DNA from: an uncultured Ruminococcus sp.
GTDB taxonomy: Bacteria > Bacillota > Clostridia > Oscillospirales > Ruminococcaceae
DNA: 32,307 nt
Direction: 5' to 3'
Assembly: GCA_944388405.1 (NCBI GenBank)
Contig: CALXIQ010000031.1
Location: 1-32,307, forward strand
Shown here: positions 1 to 7,367 of the stretch, piece by piece
Numbering within the stretch: position 1 is the first letter of the stretch
How the letters are laid out: the number at the start of each line of letters is the position of its first letter
Program-made: the position numbers and the translations under genes
Notes under the pieces: model-generated
The model's input: only the letters and a program-made list of their open reading frames with translations
Database searches by the model: none
What the model was told of the DNA's origin: nothing

Positions 1-20
1 TCCTGTGCTATACTATTCAT
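1..20 (-). CDS. Transposase, 5' end only (IS element entering from the left edge)
   Basis: On the minus strand an ATG at 20-18 opens a frame reading MNSIAQ before the window ends. It is preceded by GGGAG (29-33) at a good 8-nt spacing. From memory, MNSIAQ is a common opening of helix-turn-helix transposase subunits of IS3/IS481-like elements in Ruminococcus and relatives. Only six complete codons are visible, so the family rests on that opening plus the RBS, the extended -10 and the flanking inverted repeat. The rest of the gene lies outside the window. It could instead be another short-named protein with the same start. Confidence 0.5.
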
Positions 21-93
21 CAGAACAACTCCCTTTTTGATACTTTGTTTTGGTGGTACTTAACATTATATCATTTTTGGAGTTGTTCTTCTT
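21..93 (-). repeat. 11-bp perfect inverted repeat around the transposase RBS
   Basis: AGAACAACTCC (about 22-32) is exactly complementary to GGAGTTGTTCT (79-89). In a minus-strand transcript the inner arm contains the GGGAG ribosome-binding site just before the start codon at 20. A transcript entering from outside (right of 89) would carry both arms and could hide the RBS. A transcript from the internal -10 at 65-70 would lack the outer arm. The repeat probably marks the end of the mobile element. A target-site duplication cannot be defined here. Confidence 0.55.
65..73 (-). promoter_or_regulatory. Extended -10 promoter for the transposase
   Basis: The minus strand reads TGATATAAT here, a perfect extended -10 (TGnTATAAT). 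No good -35 lies 16-18 nt further out (AAGAAG at the expected place), which an extended -10 can tolerate. The predicted start near 58 leaves a leader of about 38 nt before the ATG at 20 and falls inside the inverted repeat, so this transcript lacks the outer arm. Confidence 0.45.
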
Positions 94-143
94 TTTTATT
101 GTCTACTATCTATTGTAGCATAACAACCCGACGAGGCAGAAAT

Positions 144-172
144 TTGACTTTGCCCGGCATCGGTGATATAAT
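144..172 (+). promoter_or_regulatory. Sigma-A promoter of the 119-aa hypothetical gene
   Basis: TTGACT (144-149), a 17-nt spacer and TATAAT (167-172) with an upstream TG (extended -10). Predicted start is near 179, giving a leader of roughly 22 nt before the ATG at 202. Confidence 0.75.
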
Positions 173-201
173 TACATCAAGACATTTTGGAGGATATATG
201 T

Positions 202-561
202 ATGGGACTGCTCGATATTTTTAAGAAAAAGAATACCCAACCGGCTGAAACTCCGTTGAAAAAGCGGATTGCCAATTTCAAATGCCGCAAAATCTGCTAC
301 GTTGATACAGATTTCAAGGAACTTATCCACCGTGCAAAATCCGACCCGGGAGTAGTTTTAACCTTAACTCCCGTCAACTATTATGCAGTTAAGACTCAGT
401 ATATTATGGCTCATGTATATTCCTCGGAGGACTGCGAGGAAAACTATATTAAATTCCAGCGGTTTGAGCATGAGCGTAAAACTAACGAAAGCGACCTGTT
501 CCACCTTGACCGTCAGACGCTTATAAAAGCTCTGGCAAAGGTGGGCATTATCATAAGCTGA
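202..561 (+). CDS. Hypothetical protein, 119 aa
   Basis: I do not recognise this protein. The start chosen is ATG 202, because GGAGG (189-193) sits 8 nt upstream; the in-frame TTG at 187 overlaps that RBS and is unlikely. The product begins MGLLDIFKKK, a common opening for small cytosolic proteins, with no signal peptide or membrane segment. It is mixed alpha/beta in character, with a basic segment (about residues 19-31) and a hydrophobic C-terminus ending in GIIIS. It has its own strong promoter and a downstream terminator, so it is a monocistronic gene beside an IS end and convergent with leuB. The coding character and signals make a real gene likely; the function is unknown. Confidence 0.7.
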   Translation: MGLLDIFKKKNTQPAETPLKKRIANFKCRKICYVDTDFKELIHRAKSDPGVVLTLTPVNYYAVKTQYIMAHVYSSEDCEENYIKFQRFEHERKTNESDLFHLDRQTLIKALAKVGIIIS

Positions 562-593
562 GGAACATTTAAGTCGAAAAATAGCAAAATTAA

Positions 594-645
594 AGGCAAT
601 GCCCTGCAAGCTTAATTGCTTTGCAGAGTATTGCCTGATTTTTTT
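594..645. terminator. Bidirectional rho-independent terminator between the 119-aa gene and leuB
   Basis: AGGCAAT (594-600) pairs with ATTGCCT (630-636), and CTGCAA pairs with TTGCAG inside. A T-run (639-645) follows on the plus strand, and the minus strand is U-rich after the stem. It can serve both convergent genes; leuB ends at 647. Confidence 0.75.
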
Positions 646-646
646 A

Positions 647-1729
647 TTATATTGCCTCAGCGATAAGGGAGCCCATTTCGGAACAGCTTACCTTCTTCAT
701 TCCCTCGGACATTATATCACCTGTGCGGTAACCGTCGTCAAGGACTTTGTTGATGGCGTTTTCCACAGCGTCAGCCTCATCACTCATATCAAAGGAATAT
801 CTTAACATCATTGCGGCGGAAAGAATGGTGGCGATGGGATTTGCCTTGTTCTGCCCTGCAATATCAGGCGCAGAGCCGCCCGACGGCTCGTAAAGGCCGA
901 ATTTTGTTTCGTTCATGGAAGCGGAAGCCAGCATTCCGATTGAACCTGTTATCATGGAAGCCTCGTCGGAAAGAATATCACCGAACATATTCTCCGTTAC
1001 CATAACGTCAAACTGAGCAGGGTCTCTTACCAGCTGCATTGCGCAGTTGTCAACCAGCATATGTTCAAGAGTAACCTGGGGATAGTCCTTTGCAACCTCG
1101 GTTACAACCTTTCTCCAAAGGCGTGAAGAATCAAGCACGTTGGCTTTGTCAACGCTGGTAACCTTCTTGTTACGCTTCATAGCTACTTCAAAAGCCTTGA
1201 CTGCTATTCTTCTGATTTCATTTTCGTCGTATTTAAGGGTGTCGATAGCCGTCATAACGCCGTCAATTTCCTCGGTTTTTCGCTCGCCGAAGTAAAGACC
1301 TCCCGTAAGCTCTCTCATAATAAGCATATTAAAGCCCTTTGCGCTTATTTCTTCCTTAAGGGGACAAGCTCCCGCCAGCTGGGGATAAAGCACCGAGGGA
1401 CGGAGGTTTGCGAAAAGTCCCAGTGACTTTCTGATTTTAAGCAGTCCCGCTTCAGGTCTGAGCTGTGGGGGAAGCTTGTACCACGGTGATGTGGTGGTAT
1501 CTCCGCCGATAGATCCCATTAAAACTGCATCTGCCGCCTTACAGCGTTCAATTGTTTCATCGGTAAGGGGAACGCCGTTGGCGTCTATGGAACAGCCGCC
1601 CATCAAAAGCTGGTCGTATTCAAAGCTGTGGTCGAATTTTTCAGCAACGCTGTCAAGCACCTTCATCGCTTCGGTTACAATTTCAGGTCCTATTCCGTCG
1701 CCTTTTATTACTGCAATCTTTTTGTTCAT
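647..1729 (-). CDS. leuB: 3-isopropylmalate dehydrogenase
   Basis: Catalyses the NAD-dependent oxidation and decarboxylation of 3-isopropylmalate to 2-ketoisocaproate in leucine synthesis, in the cytosol. The 360-aa product has the normal family length. It begins with the nucleotide-binding GDGIGPEI segment (residues 10-17), carries the Arg-rich substrate region LFANLRPS (about 106-113), the metal-binding Asp region ([10 protein letters not shown]) and the C-terminal GSAPDIAGQ signature. AAAGGAG (1738-1744) lies 8 nt before the start. Its consensus promoter is at 1816-1844, with a hairpin or operator in the leader. No leuA, leuC or leuD is in the window, so it appears to be transcribed alone and stops at a shared terminator. 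Isocitrate or tartrate dehydrogenase is the only close alternative and fits less well. Confidence 0.95.
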   Translation of the reverse strand: MNKKIAVIKGDGIGPEIVTEAMKVLDSVAEKFDHSFEYDQLLMGGCSIDANGVPLTDETIERCKAADAVLMGSIGGDTTTSPWYKLPPQLRPEAGLLKIRKSLGLFANLRPSVLYPQLAGACPLKEEISAKGFNMLIMRELTGGLYFGERKTEEIDGVMTAIDTLKYDENEIRRIAVKAFEVAMKRNKKVTSVDKANVLDSSRLWRKVVTEVAKDYPQVTLEHMLVDNCAMQLVRDPAQFDVMVTENMFGDILSDEASMITGSIGMLASASMNETKFGLYEPSGGSAPDIAGQNKANPIATILSAAMMLRYSFDMSDEADAVENAINKVLDDGYRTGDIMSEGMKKVSCSEMGSLIAEAI

Positions 1730-1764
1730 TGCTATTACTCCTTTATTTACAAATTCAAGCTGCC

Positions 1765-1791
1765 GATATAAATCACACCCCGATTTATATC
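1765..1791 (-). promoter_or_regulatory. 10-bp palindrome/hairpin in the leuB leader
   Basis: GATATAAATC (1765-1774) and GATTTATATC (1782-1791) form a perfect inverted repeat with a 7-nt loop, placed between the leuB promoter and RBS. It could be a repressor operator just downstream of the transcription start or an RNA stem. No U-run follows, so it is not a terminator, and no T-box sequence is visible. Confidence 0.55.
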
Positions 1792-1815
1792 AACACTCCG
1801 TGGTCGATACATATT

Positions 1816-1844
1816 ATTATATCACTATAAAATTTCATTGTCAA
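1816..1844 (-). promoter_or_regulatory. leuB promoter (consensus sigma-A)
   Basis: On the minus strand: TTGACA (1844-1839), 17-nt spacer, TGATATAAT with the -10 at 1821-1816. Both hexamers match consensus exactly and an extended TG is present. Predicted start near 1809 gives a leader of about 80 nt. Confidence 0.85.
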
Positions 1845-1866
1845 ATTTTCGTATGGCTGCCGCCAT

Positions 1867-1895
1867 AAAAAAGCGCATCTGCAAAGCAGGACGCT
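1867..1895 (-). terminator. Terminator of the L,D-transpeptidase gene
   Basis: On the minus strand AGCG..CTGC TTT GCAG..CGCT forms an imperfect stem followed by six U residues (A-run 1867-1872 on the plus strand). It lies 35 nt after the stop codon at 1930 and before the leuB promoter. Confidence 0.65.
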
Positions 1896-1929
1896 CTACA
1901 AACACGCTTATAAACTTATGCTTTATATC

Positions 1930-3690
1930 TTACCAGTACATAACCACAGGAGTTCCCAGATCTATATTTTCAAACACATATTCCGCTGCGGAATACGGCA
2001 TATTAATACAGCCGTGAGAACCGTTAGTCTTATATCTGTTTCCGCCGAAATAGGGATGCCATGTGGCGTCGTGAAGTCCTACTCCGATGGTGCTTATATT
2101 GTTCCAGAATGTTACCGGGGTTTCCCACGTTTCGCCCGAGGACAGACTTCCGCTGAGCACCTTATCTCTTTCCTTGAGCCAAAGCTTATAAACTCCTCCC
2201 GGAGTATTTCTTTCCTCGGTAGGCAGACCGGAAACTATATCGCACTCATATTCAAGCTCGCCGTCCTTGTAATACCAGAAATGCTGCATTTCCAGGTCAA
2301 TCTCGATATAGGTGTCGCCGATATCGGATTCTGCCGTTCTCCACTCGGGATTGCACACATATTCATACGCAGAATAAGGATTCTGGTAATAAACAGGCTC
2401 AACCTCTACCGATTCACCCTCTTCTATCAGTTCAACGATCTGGTCGCAGGTTTCTTGCTGGTCTATCCACCAGCCGTAGCAGCCCTCGCCTGCTTCAACG
2501 GTTATTTCACCTCGGCTTGTGGAATTGAACGTTCTGTCCTTTCCGTAGGTATCATACGTTTCCGCAAGATATTCCACATACTCCATCGCCTTGTCGGCGT
2601 CAACGGTATAGCCCTCGGCAGGGTCTTCGTTTTCAAAGGTTATCCAGTCCACAAATTCGCTGCCGCTGAGGATTTCAGTAGTATATGTAAAATCAAAGCT
2701 TATCTCCACGTCATAAAGTGAATTAAGCTGTTCAAGCTGTCCCTGAAGGTCGGCTGCTACAACTTCAGGTTGTTCATAGCAGTCAACGCCGCTCATATCT
2801 ATCGTATACTCTCCAGACTCAAGACGGCTGTCAACGTAATCATACAAAGCGTCCAGCTTATTTTCGTCAAAAGTATCGCCGCTTACCTCTTCCACCAGCA
2901 CAAAGCCGTCGTCGGTTTTTTCGATATAAGCATCCTGAGGCTCGGTAGTGCCCGGTGAATCCAGCACCTTACGCCTTATCTCACTGTGCAGCTTTTCCTC
3001 GTCATATGTAAATGCGGAATCAAAATTATATGCTGTAGGACTCCACAGATTTCCAAACCATGTGTAATGATTCTGCTGGCTGAAATACTGAGATATTGTG
3101 ACCTGTATATTGTCCTGATAGTCTATTCTGTCAAGTGCTATAGTCATATCGCTGCCGTCAAGCTTGAGCAGTGTTATCTCATCGGGAATAACCGAAGCCG
3201 CAAGCACAAGGTCATACGCCTCACGCTCGGTTCTTCCGCTTACATCGATACCGTTTATGGTAGTGTTTGCAAGAAATTTTCCGTCATAGCTGTTCATTCC
3301 GTAAAAATAAACTCCCACAACCGCAGCCACTGCAACCACTGCCACCGATGCTGACACGATTCCCACCGTTTTAACTTTGGACTTTTGCTTTTTCTTTTTT
3401 TCCTTACCCTTTGGAGCATCGTCGTCCTTTGAGGCATTTTTACTGCTTTTCTCCGCCGTCTTTACGCCAGATTTAGTTCCACGGGATTCGTCCCGTGCCT
3501 TTTCTTTGCCGCCCGATGAGCCTGTGGAAGCGTTATCGCCGACATTAAAACCATTTTCCCGCTTATTTTCATCGGAAAAGGACTCTTCTTTATCAGAAAA
3601 TACATTTCCGCCGTTTTTCATAGCCATATTTCTTGCGATTTGTCTTGCAAGCTCTTCCTTGGAGGACGGCTTGTTGAAGTCATTATCCAT
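1930..3690 (-). CDS. Membrane-anchored L,D-transpeptidase (YkuD domain)
   Basis: Predicted cell-wall enzyme that forms 3-3 peptidoglycan cross-links or attaches proteins to the wall. The 586-aa product has a Ser/Lys-rich cytoplasmic N-terminus (about 1-107, with a KEKKKKQKSK stretch), one membrane segment (about 108-130), a long extracytoplasmic region matching the putative peptidoglycan-binding domain found with YkuD (starting near NTTINGIDVSGRT, 142-153), and a C-terminal YkuD domain. The catalytic SHGC motif is present with Cys at about 561, followed by INMP. Topology is type II, so the catalytic part is outside. It has its own promoter and terminator and so is monocistronic. The combination of domains is typical of clostridial L,D-transpeptidases; the exact cross-link formed cannot be read from sequence. 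Confidence 0.9.
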   Translation of the reverse strand: MDNDFNKPSSKEELARQIARNMAMKNGGNVFSDKEESFSDENKRENGFNVGDNASTGSSGGKEKARDESRGTKSGVKTAEKSSKNASKDDDAPKGKEKKKKQKSKVKTVGIVSASVAVVAVAAVVGVYFYGMNSYDGKFLANTTINGIDVSGRTEREAYDLVLAASVIPDEITLLKLDGSDMTIALDRIDYQDNIQVTISQYFSQQNHYTWFGNLWSPTAYNFDSAFTYDEEKLHSEIRRKVLDSPGTTEPQDAYIEKTDDGFVLVEEVSGDTFDENKLDALYDYVDSRLESGEYTIDMSGVDCYEQPEVVAADLQGQLEQLNSLYDVEISFDFTYTTEILSGSEFVDWITFENEDPAEGYTVDADKAMEYVEYLAETYDTYGKDRTFNSTSRGEITVEAGEGCYGWWIDQQETCDQIVELIEEGESVEVEPVYYQNPYSAYEYVCNPEWRTAESDIGDTYIEIDLEMQHFWYYKDGELEYECDIVSGLPTEERNTPGGVYKLWLKERDKVLSGSLSSGETWETPVTFWNNISTIGVGLHDATWHPYFGGNRYKTNGSHGCINMPYSAAEYVFENIDLGTPVVMYW

Positions 3691-3734
3691 AGAAGCACAT
3701 ACCTTTCTCTTTCAAGTTCCTTTGCTTTCCTTTA

Positions 3735-3763
3735 ATTATACACTACGCCGCAGTAAATTGCAA
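3735..3763 (-). promoter_or_regulatory. Promoter of the L,D-transpeptidase gene
   Basis: Minus strand TTGCAA (3763-3758), 17-nt spacer, TATAAT (3740-3735). The leader is about 40 nt. Confidence 0.65.
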
Positions 3764-4019
3764 TAAGAATTTTTCACAATATTCGCAGCCGTCAAACAAA
3801 ATATCTTGGAAGTCTTTATTCCGACTATTTCTGCTTTTTCACACCGTTTTCTTCCGTTTTTACATTTAACCTTATGATAAAGCACCAATGTGTAAATTTC
3901 GTGACATATTAACGTTGACATTTAAAAACCATGAAATTTTCCAATACCTCCAAAGCATTAAACAGCTTATGTCAGCTTTCATGCGACAAAACTTGCGGAA
4001 ATTTTATGATAAAGTTTAA
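3764..4019. other. AT-rich intergenic region between divergent genes
   Basis: The 471-nt gap 3691-4161 separates the divergent L,D-transpeptidase and ABC transporter genes. Its left end holds the transpeptidase promoter and its right end a palindrome and RBS for the ABC gene. In the middle I see no convincing ORF, tRNA or terminator. A TTGACA occurs at 3915-3920 but no -10 lies at the right distance. The 61-aa minus-strand ORF at 3736-3921 has no RBS and overlaps the promoter, so it is discounted. Confidence 0.5.
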
Positions 4020-4050
4020 ACACAGTTTATATTCGGGAATTATACTGTGT
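4020..4050 (+). promoter_or_regulatory. Operator-like palindrome over a -10 element upstream of the ABC transporter
   Basis: ACACAGT (4020-4026) and ACTGTGT (4044-4050) are exact inverted repeats, and the sequence between them is also nearly symmetric (TATATTC..GAATTATA with one unpaired base). A possible -10 TATACT (4041-4046) overlaps the right arm; the -35 is poor. This is the layout of a regulated promoter, either repressor operator or activator-dependent. The cognate regulator is unknown; the PadR protein encoded at 7368 is one candidate by proximity only. Confidence 0.5.
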
Positions 4051-4161
4051 AACAGCAAACAGGCTGCGGGATATAAAAATCTCTCAGTGTAACCCGTAGG
4101 ACGCCCTTGCAGATAAATATAAAGCGGCAGAGGGTAATATACTTGCAAAGGAGATATACAA

Positions 4162-6966
4162 ATGCTGAGCTTAAAGAACATTGTAAAGAACTACACCTCA
4201 GGCAACGAAACGGTTCAGGCGCTTAAGGGCATAGATGTGGAATTTCGCGAAAGTGAATTTGTTTCCGTCCTTGGACCTTCCGGCTGCGGAAAAACTACGC
4301 TGTTGAACATAATCGGCGGTCTTGACCGCTACACCGAAGGCGACCTTATTATCAACGGGAAATCCACCAAGGAATTTAAGGACAGCGACTGGGATACCTA
4401 CAGAAACCATTCTATCGGCTTTGTGTTTCAAAGCTATAACCTTATCCCTCACCAGACGGTGCTTTCAAACGTTGAGCTGGCTCTGACACTTTCGGGCGTT
4501 TCAAAATCAGAAAGACGCAAGCGGGCAATAGACGTTCTGGAAAAAGTGGGACTAAGCGACCAGCTGAACAAAAAGCCCAATCAGATGTCAGGTGGTCAGA
4601 TGCAGAGAGTTGCAATCGCCAGAGCCCTTATAAACGACCCCGACATACTGTTGGCTGACGAGCCTACAGGCGCTCTCGATTCGGCTACAAGCGTTCAGAT
4701 AATGGAGATACTCAAGGAGATTTCCAAGGACAAGCTTATCATTATGGTTACCCACAACCCCGAGCTTGCCGAAAAATATTCTTCAAGAATAATAAAACTG
4801 CTGGACGGCAAAATAACCGACGATTCAGACCCCTACACCGCAAACGTGGTAGAGCCTATCAGAAATGAGGAAAAAGCCAGAGCAGAGAAAAAGAAGGGGG
4901 ACAAAACCTCAATGTCCTTCCTTACAGCGCTTTCTCTTTCAAAAAACAATCTGCTTACCAAAAAGGCAAGGACTATTCTAACCTCATTTGCAGGAAGCAT
5001 AGGCATCATCGGAATTGCCCTTATACTCTCCCTTTCAAATGGTGTTCAAACCTACATCAACGCCGTGCAAGAGGATACTCTTTCCACCTATCCGCTGACC
5101 ATTAACGAAACTACCACCGACCTGCAATCAATGGTAGAGGCAATGATGGAGAATGTCCAGCCTGACGAGAACCGCCCCAATGACAGAATTTATTCAAGGA
5201 ACACCGCAGGGCTGATGATAAACGCCCTGACCTCAGGTTCAAGCCGCAACAATCTGACGGAATTCAAAACCTACCTTGAGGAAAACAGCGGTGAGCTGGA
5301 GCAGTATACAAGCGACATTAAATACTCCTACAGCACTCAAATGAACATCTACAGAGAAACCGACGATGATGAAATTATTCAGGTAAATCCCTCTCAGGTA
5401 TATGAAGCTCTGGGAATGGGTTCACAGGTAAGCGATATGCAGTCGTCATCGGTTGGCTCTATGTCACCGGTTATGTCTACAACATCCAATATGTGGTCGG
5501 AAATGATAGATAATGAGGAGATTCTGGACGCCCAGTATGATGTTATCGCAGGACGCATGCCCGAAAGCTATGATGAAATCGTAGTGGTTGTAAACGAGTA
5601 TAACGAGCTTGACGATTTTGATCTTTATTCTCTCGGCTTAAAGGATGTAAACGAGCTGTCGGAAATGATGAGTGCCATGCAGAACATGGAAACTGTTGAC
5701 GAAACAGTCACCGAGTATTCCTATGAAGAGATACTGAATCTGAGATACAGGCTTATTCTCAATACCGACTACTATCAGCAGGACGGTTCCAGATGGGTTG
5801 ATATGTCCGACGACGAGGAATATATGAAGTCGGTAATCGAAAACGGAATAGAACTTAAAGTAGTGGGAATACTCAGACCCAACGAGGACGCTTCGGCACA
5901 GTCTATAAGCGGCGTAGTCGGCTACCGTTCGGACCTTATGACTACCCTTATCGAAAGAATCAACGATTCCGAAATCGTTCAGCAGCAGCTTTCCAACCCT
6001 GAAACCGATGTGTTTACCGGTCTGCCCTTTGAAGAAGCCGAAGAGGAAGCTGTATCCAGAGATGAGCTTCTGGCAGCTATCGGATATGAGGATATGTCCG
6101 ACGAAGAAAAGGCTCAGGTTGATATGCTCTCCGATGAGCAGCTTGCCGAGATGGTTGCGCAAACAGAAACTGCGGCTTCCGAAGGTGAGATGAGCCGTGA
6201 GGAAATGCTGGCGGTTATAGGATATGACGATATGCCTGACGAGGAAAAGGCTCAGATCGACACCCTCACCGACGAGCAGCTTACAGCCATGGCGGAAATG
6301 ATGCTTCAGCAGCAATCCGAGGCTTTGCCTCAGGCTCCTGAAACGACCTATGAGGAAAACCTGTCCATTCTCGGAGTGGCAGACCTTGATACTCCCAGCA
6401 GCATTAATATTTATCCGAAAGATTTTGCTTCAAAGGAAAACATCGAGAACATTATCAGCGAATACAATGAACAGGCGGAAGCCGATGGACACGAAGAAAA
6501 CATCATTCAGTACACCGACATGGTAGGTCTTATAATGTCGTCGGTAACTTCAATAATCGACGCCATAAGCTATGTTCTTATCGGATTTGTGGCAATATCC
6601 TTGGTGGTTTCATCTATAATGATAGGAATAATCACCTACATTTCAGTTCTTGAGCGCACAAAGGAAATAGGCATACTGCGAAGCATAGGAGCTTCAAAGA
6701 GAGATATTTCACGGGTGTTCAACGCCGAAACTATTATCGTAGGCTTCACAGCGGGAGTAATAGGAATTGGACTTTCATACCTGCTGACGATACCTATAAA
6801 CATGGTTATATCCCATCTTACCAGCGCACCTGTAAGAGCGTCTATTCCTATAGTCGCAGCGGTAATTCTGGTTGTAATAAGTATGCTTCTCACCTTTATT
6901 GCGGGACTTATTCCTTCAAGAATAGCAGCTAAGAAAGACCCGGTGGTTGCGCTGAGAACGGAATAA
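4162..6966 (+). CDS. ABC transporter, fused ATPase and FtsX-type permease (MacB/LolD-like)
   Basis: 934 aa. Residues 1-225 are an ABC ATPase: Walker A GPSGCGKTT (38-46), Q-loop FVFQ (87-90), signature MSGGQ (142-146), Walker B ILLADEP (162-168). A basic linker leads to a first membrane helix (about 275-300), a large extracytoplasmic region of about 450 residues, and three C-terminal helices typical of FtsX permeases ending in RIAAKKDPVVALRTE. This is the mechanotransmission type of ABC protein (MacB, LolCDE, BceAB, FtsEX), usually acting in export, antimicrobial-peptide resistance or envelope signalling rather than import. The extracytoplasmic region holds a tandem repeat (6055-6330). RBS AAAGGAG precedes ATG 4162. 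No sensor kinase or separate permease is adjacent; a 35-aa membrane protein follows. The substrate is unknown. Confidence 0.9.
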   Translation: MLSLKNIVKNYTSGNETVQALKGIDVEFRESEFVSVLGPSGCGKTTLLNIIGGLDRYTEGDLIINGKSTKEFKDSDWDTYRNHSIGFVFQSYNLIPHQTVLSNVELALTLSGVSKSERRKRAIDVLEKVGLSDQLNKKPNQMSGGQMQRVAIARALINDPDILLADEPTGALDSATSVQIMEILKEISKDKLIIMVTHNPELAEKYSSRIIKLLDGKITDDSDPYTANVVEPIRNEEKARAEKKKGDKTSMSFLTALSLSKNNLLTKKARTILTSFAGSIGIIGIALILSLSNGVQTYINAVQEDTLSTYPLTINETTTDLQSMVEAMMENVQPDENRPNDRIYSRNTAGLMINALTSGSSRNNLTEFKTYLEENSGELEQYTSDIKYSYSTQMNIYRETDDDEIIQVNPSQVYEALGMGSQVSDMQSSSVGSMSPVMSTTSNMWSEMIDNEEILDAQYDVIAGRMPESYDEIVVVVNEYNELDDFDLYSLGLKDVNELSEMMSAMQNMETVDETVTEYSYEEILNLRYRLILNTDYYQQDGSRWVDMSDDEEYMKSVIENGIELKVVGILRPNEDASAQSISGVVGYRSDLMTTLIERINDSEIVQQQLSNPETDVFTGLPFEEAEEEAVSRDELLAAIGYEDMSDEEKAQVDMLSDEQLAEMVAQTETAASEGEMSREEMLAVIGYDDMPDEEKAQIDTLTDEQLTAMAEMMLQQQSEALPQAPETTYEENLSILGVADLDTPSSINIYPKDFASKENIENIISEYNEQAEADGHEENIIQYTDMVGLIMSSVTSIIDAISYVLIGFVAISLVVSSIMIGIITYISVLERTKEIGILRSIGASKRDISRVFNAETIIVGFTAGVIGIGLSYLLTIPINMVISHLTSAPVRASIPIVAAVILVVISMLLTFIAGLIPSRIAAKKDPVVALRTE
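6055..6330 (+). repeat. Two tandem 46-residue repeats inside the ABC transporter
   Basis: Two 138-nt units (6055-6192, 6193-6330) encode similar acidic helical segments. Unit 1 starts SRDELLAAIGYEDMSDEEKA and unit 2 SREEMLAVIGYDDMPDEEKA; both continue with (V/I)D.L(S/T)DEQL. Protein similarity is high while synonymous positions differ, so this is an old in-frame duplication, not an assembly artefact. It lies in the extracytoplasmic domain just before the C-terminal membrane helices. Confidence 0.85.
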
Positions 6967-7014
6967 CGTTATAAGCCTTTAGCTTTGGAAATAAACAACG
7001 AAAGGATTTATCAG

Positions 7015-7122
7015 ATGAAAAAAATCTCAACCGAAATCAAAGATAAAATTTTTACATTTACCTGCTGCCTTATTATTGCTTTGTCGATAATGGCGCTGAT
7101 AAGCATGGGGTTTGTGAGATAA
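7015..7122 (+). CDS. Small membrane protein, 35 aa
   Basis: A short ORF beginning MKKISTEIKDK, followed by a hydrophobic segment of about 20 residues (FTFTCCLIIALSIMALISM, 13-31) and ending GFVR. AAAGGA lies about 8 nt upstream of the ATG, and the gene starts 48 nt after the ABC transporter stop with a strong terminator 6 nt beyond its own stop, so it closes the ABC transcript. The amphipathic charged N-terminus plus a single membrane helix is typical of bacterial microproteins that bind a membrane complex. I infer a possible partner role with the transporter; there is no direct proof that it is translated. Confidence 0.55.
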   Translation: MKKISTEIKDKIFTFTCCLIIALSIMALISMGFVR

Positions 7123-7128
7123 AGATGT

Positions 7129-7161
7129 GTCCGAGGGTGTGCGTTACCCTCGGACTTTTTT
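7129..7161 (+). terminator. Strong rho-independent terminator after the ABC transporter unit
   Basis: GTCCGAGGGT (7129-7138) pairs perfectly with ACCCTCGGAC (7146-7155), with a 7-nt loop, followed by six T residues. Confidence 0.9.
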
Positions 7162-7171
7162 ATCGCTAAAT

Positions 7172-7211
7172 GCCTGCCGCATGATATTTGAAACGGCAGG
7201 CGTTTTTGTTT
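7172..7211 (+). terminator. Second terminator in tandem
   Basis: GCCTGCCG (7172-7179) and CGGCAGGC (7194-7201) form a perfect 8-bp stem, followed by GTTTTTGTTT. It lies only 10 nt after the first terminator and insulates the downstream padR operon. Confidence 0.75.
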
Positions 7212-7290
7212 ACCAATGTAACGGCGCTGCATTTTATGCACAAAAAACTTAAGTCTGATTTGTTTATATCAACAAATTTATAATATATAG

Positions 7291-7321
7291 TTGACAAACA
7301 ATATTATATAACGTATAATAT
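7291..7321 (+). promoter_or_regulatory. padR operon promoter with overlapping palindromic operator
   Basis: TTGACA (7291-7296), 17-nt spacer, TATAAT (7314-7319): exact sigma-A consensus. The spacer and -10 also form a perfect inverted repeat, ATATTATA (7301-7308), 5 nt, TATAATAT (7314-7321). A repressor bound there would cover the -10. The first gene of the unit encodes a PadR repressor, so autoregulation is the obvious reading (inference). Confidence 0.8.
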
Positions 7322-7367
7322 GATTAGCAAAACAATATTGCTTAAATTTTCAGAAAGGAGTCGGCAT

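Noticed and set aside
1730..1815. T-box or leader-peptide attenuator for leuB
   Set aside because: No T-box sequence, no leucine-rich short ORF and no terminator hairpin with a U-run in the leader.
1918..2721. 267-aa plus-strand ORF opposite the L,D-transpeptidase gene
   Set aside because: It lies wholly inside the minus-strand coding region, has no RBS and its composition is that of a reverse-strand shadow.
5638..6315. 225-aa minus-strand ORF inside the ABC transporter
   Set aside because: Antisense shadow of the acidic repeat region, without an RBS or a family match.
7320..7367. Upstream start for the PadR protein
   Set aside because: The ATG at 7320 overlaps the -10 and lies before the transcription start; ATG 7368 has an AAGGAG at the right distance.
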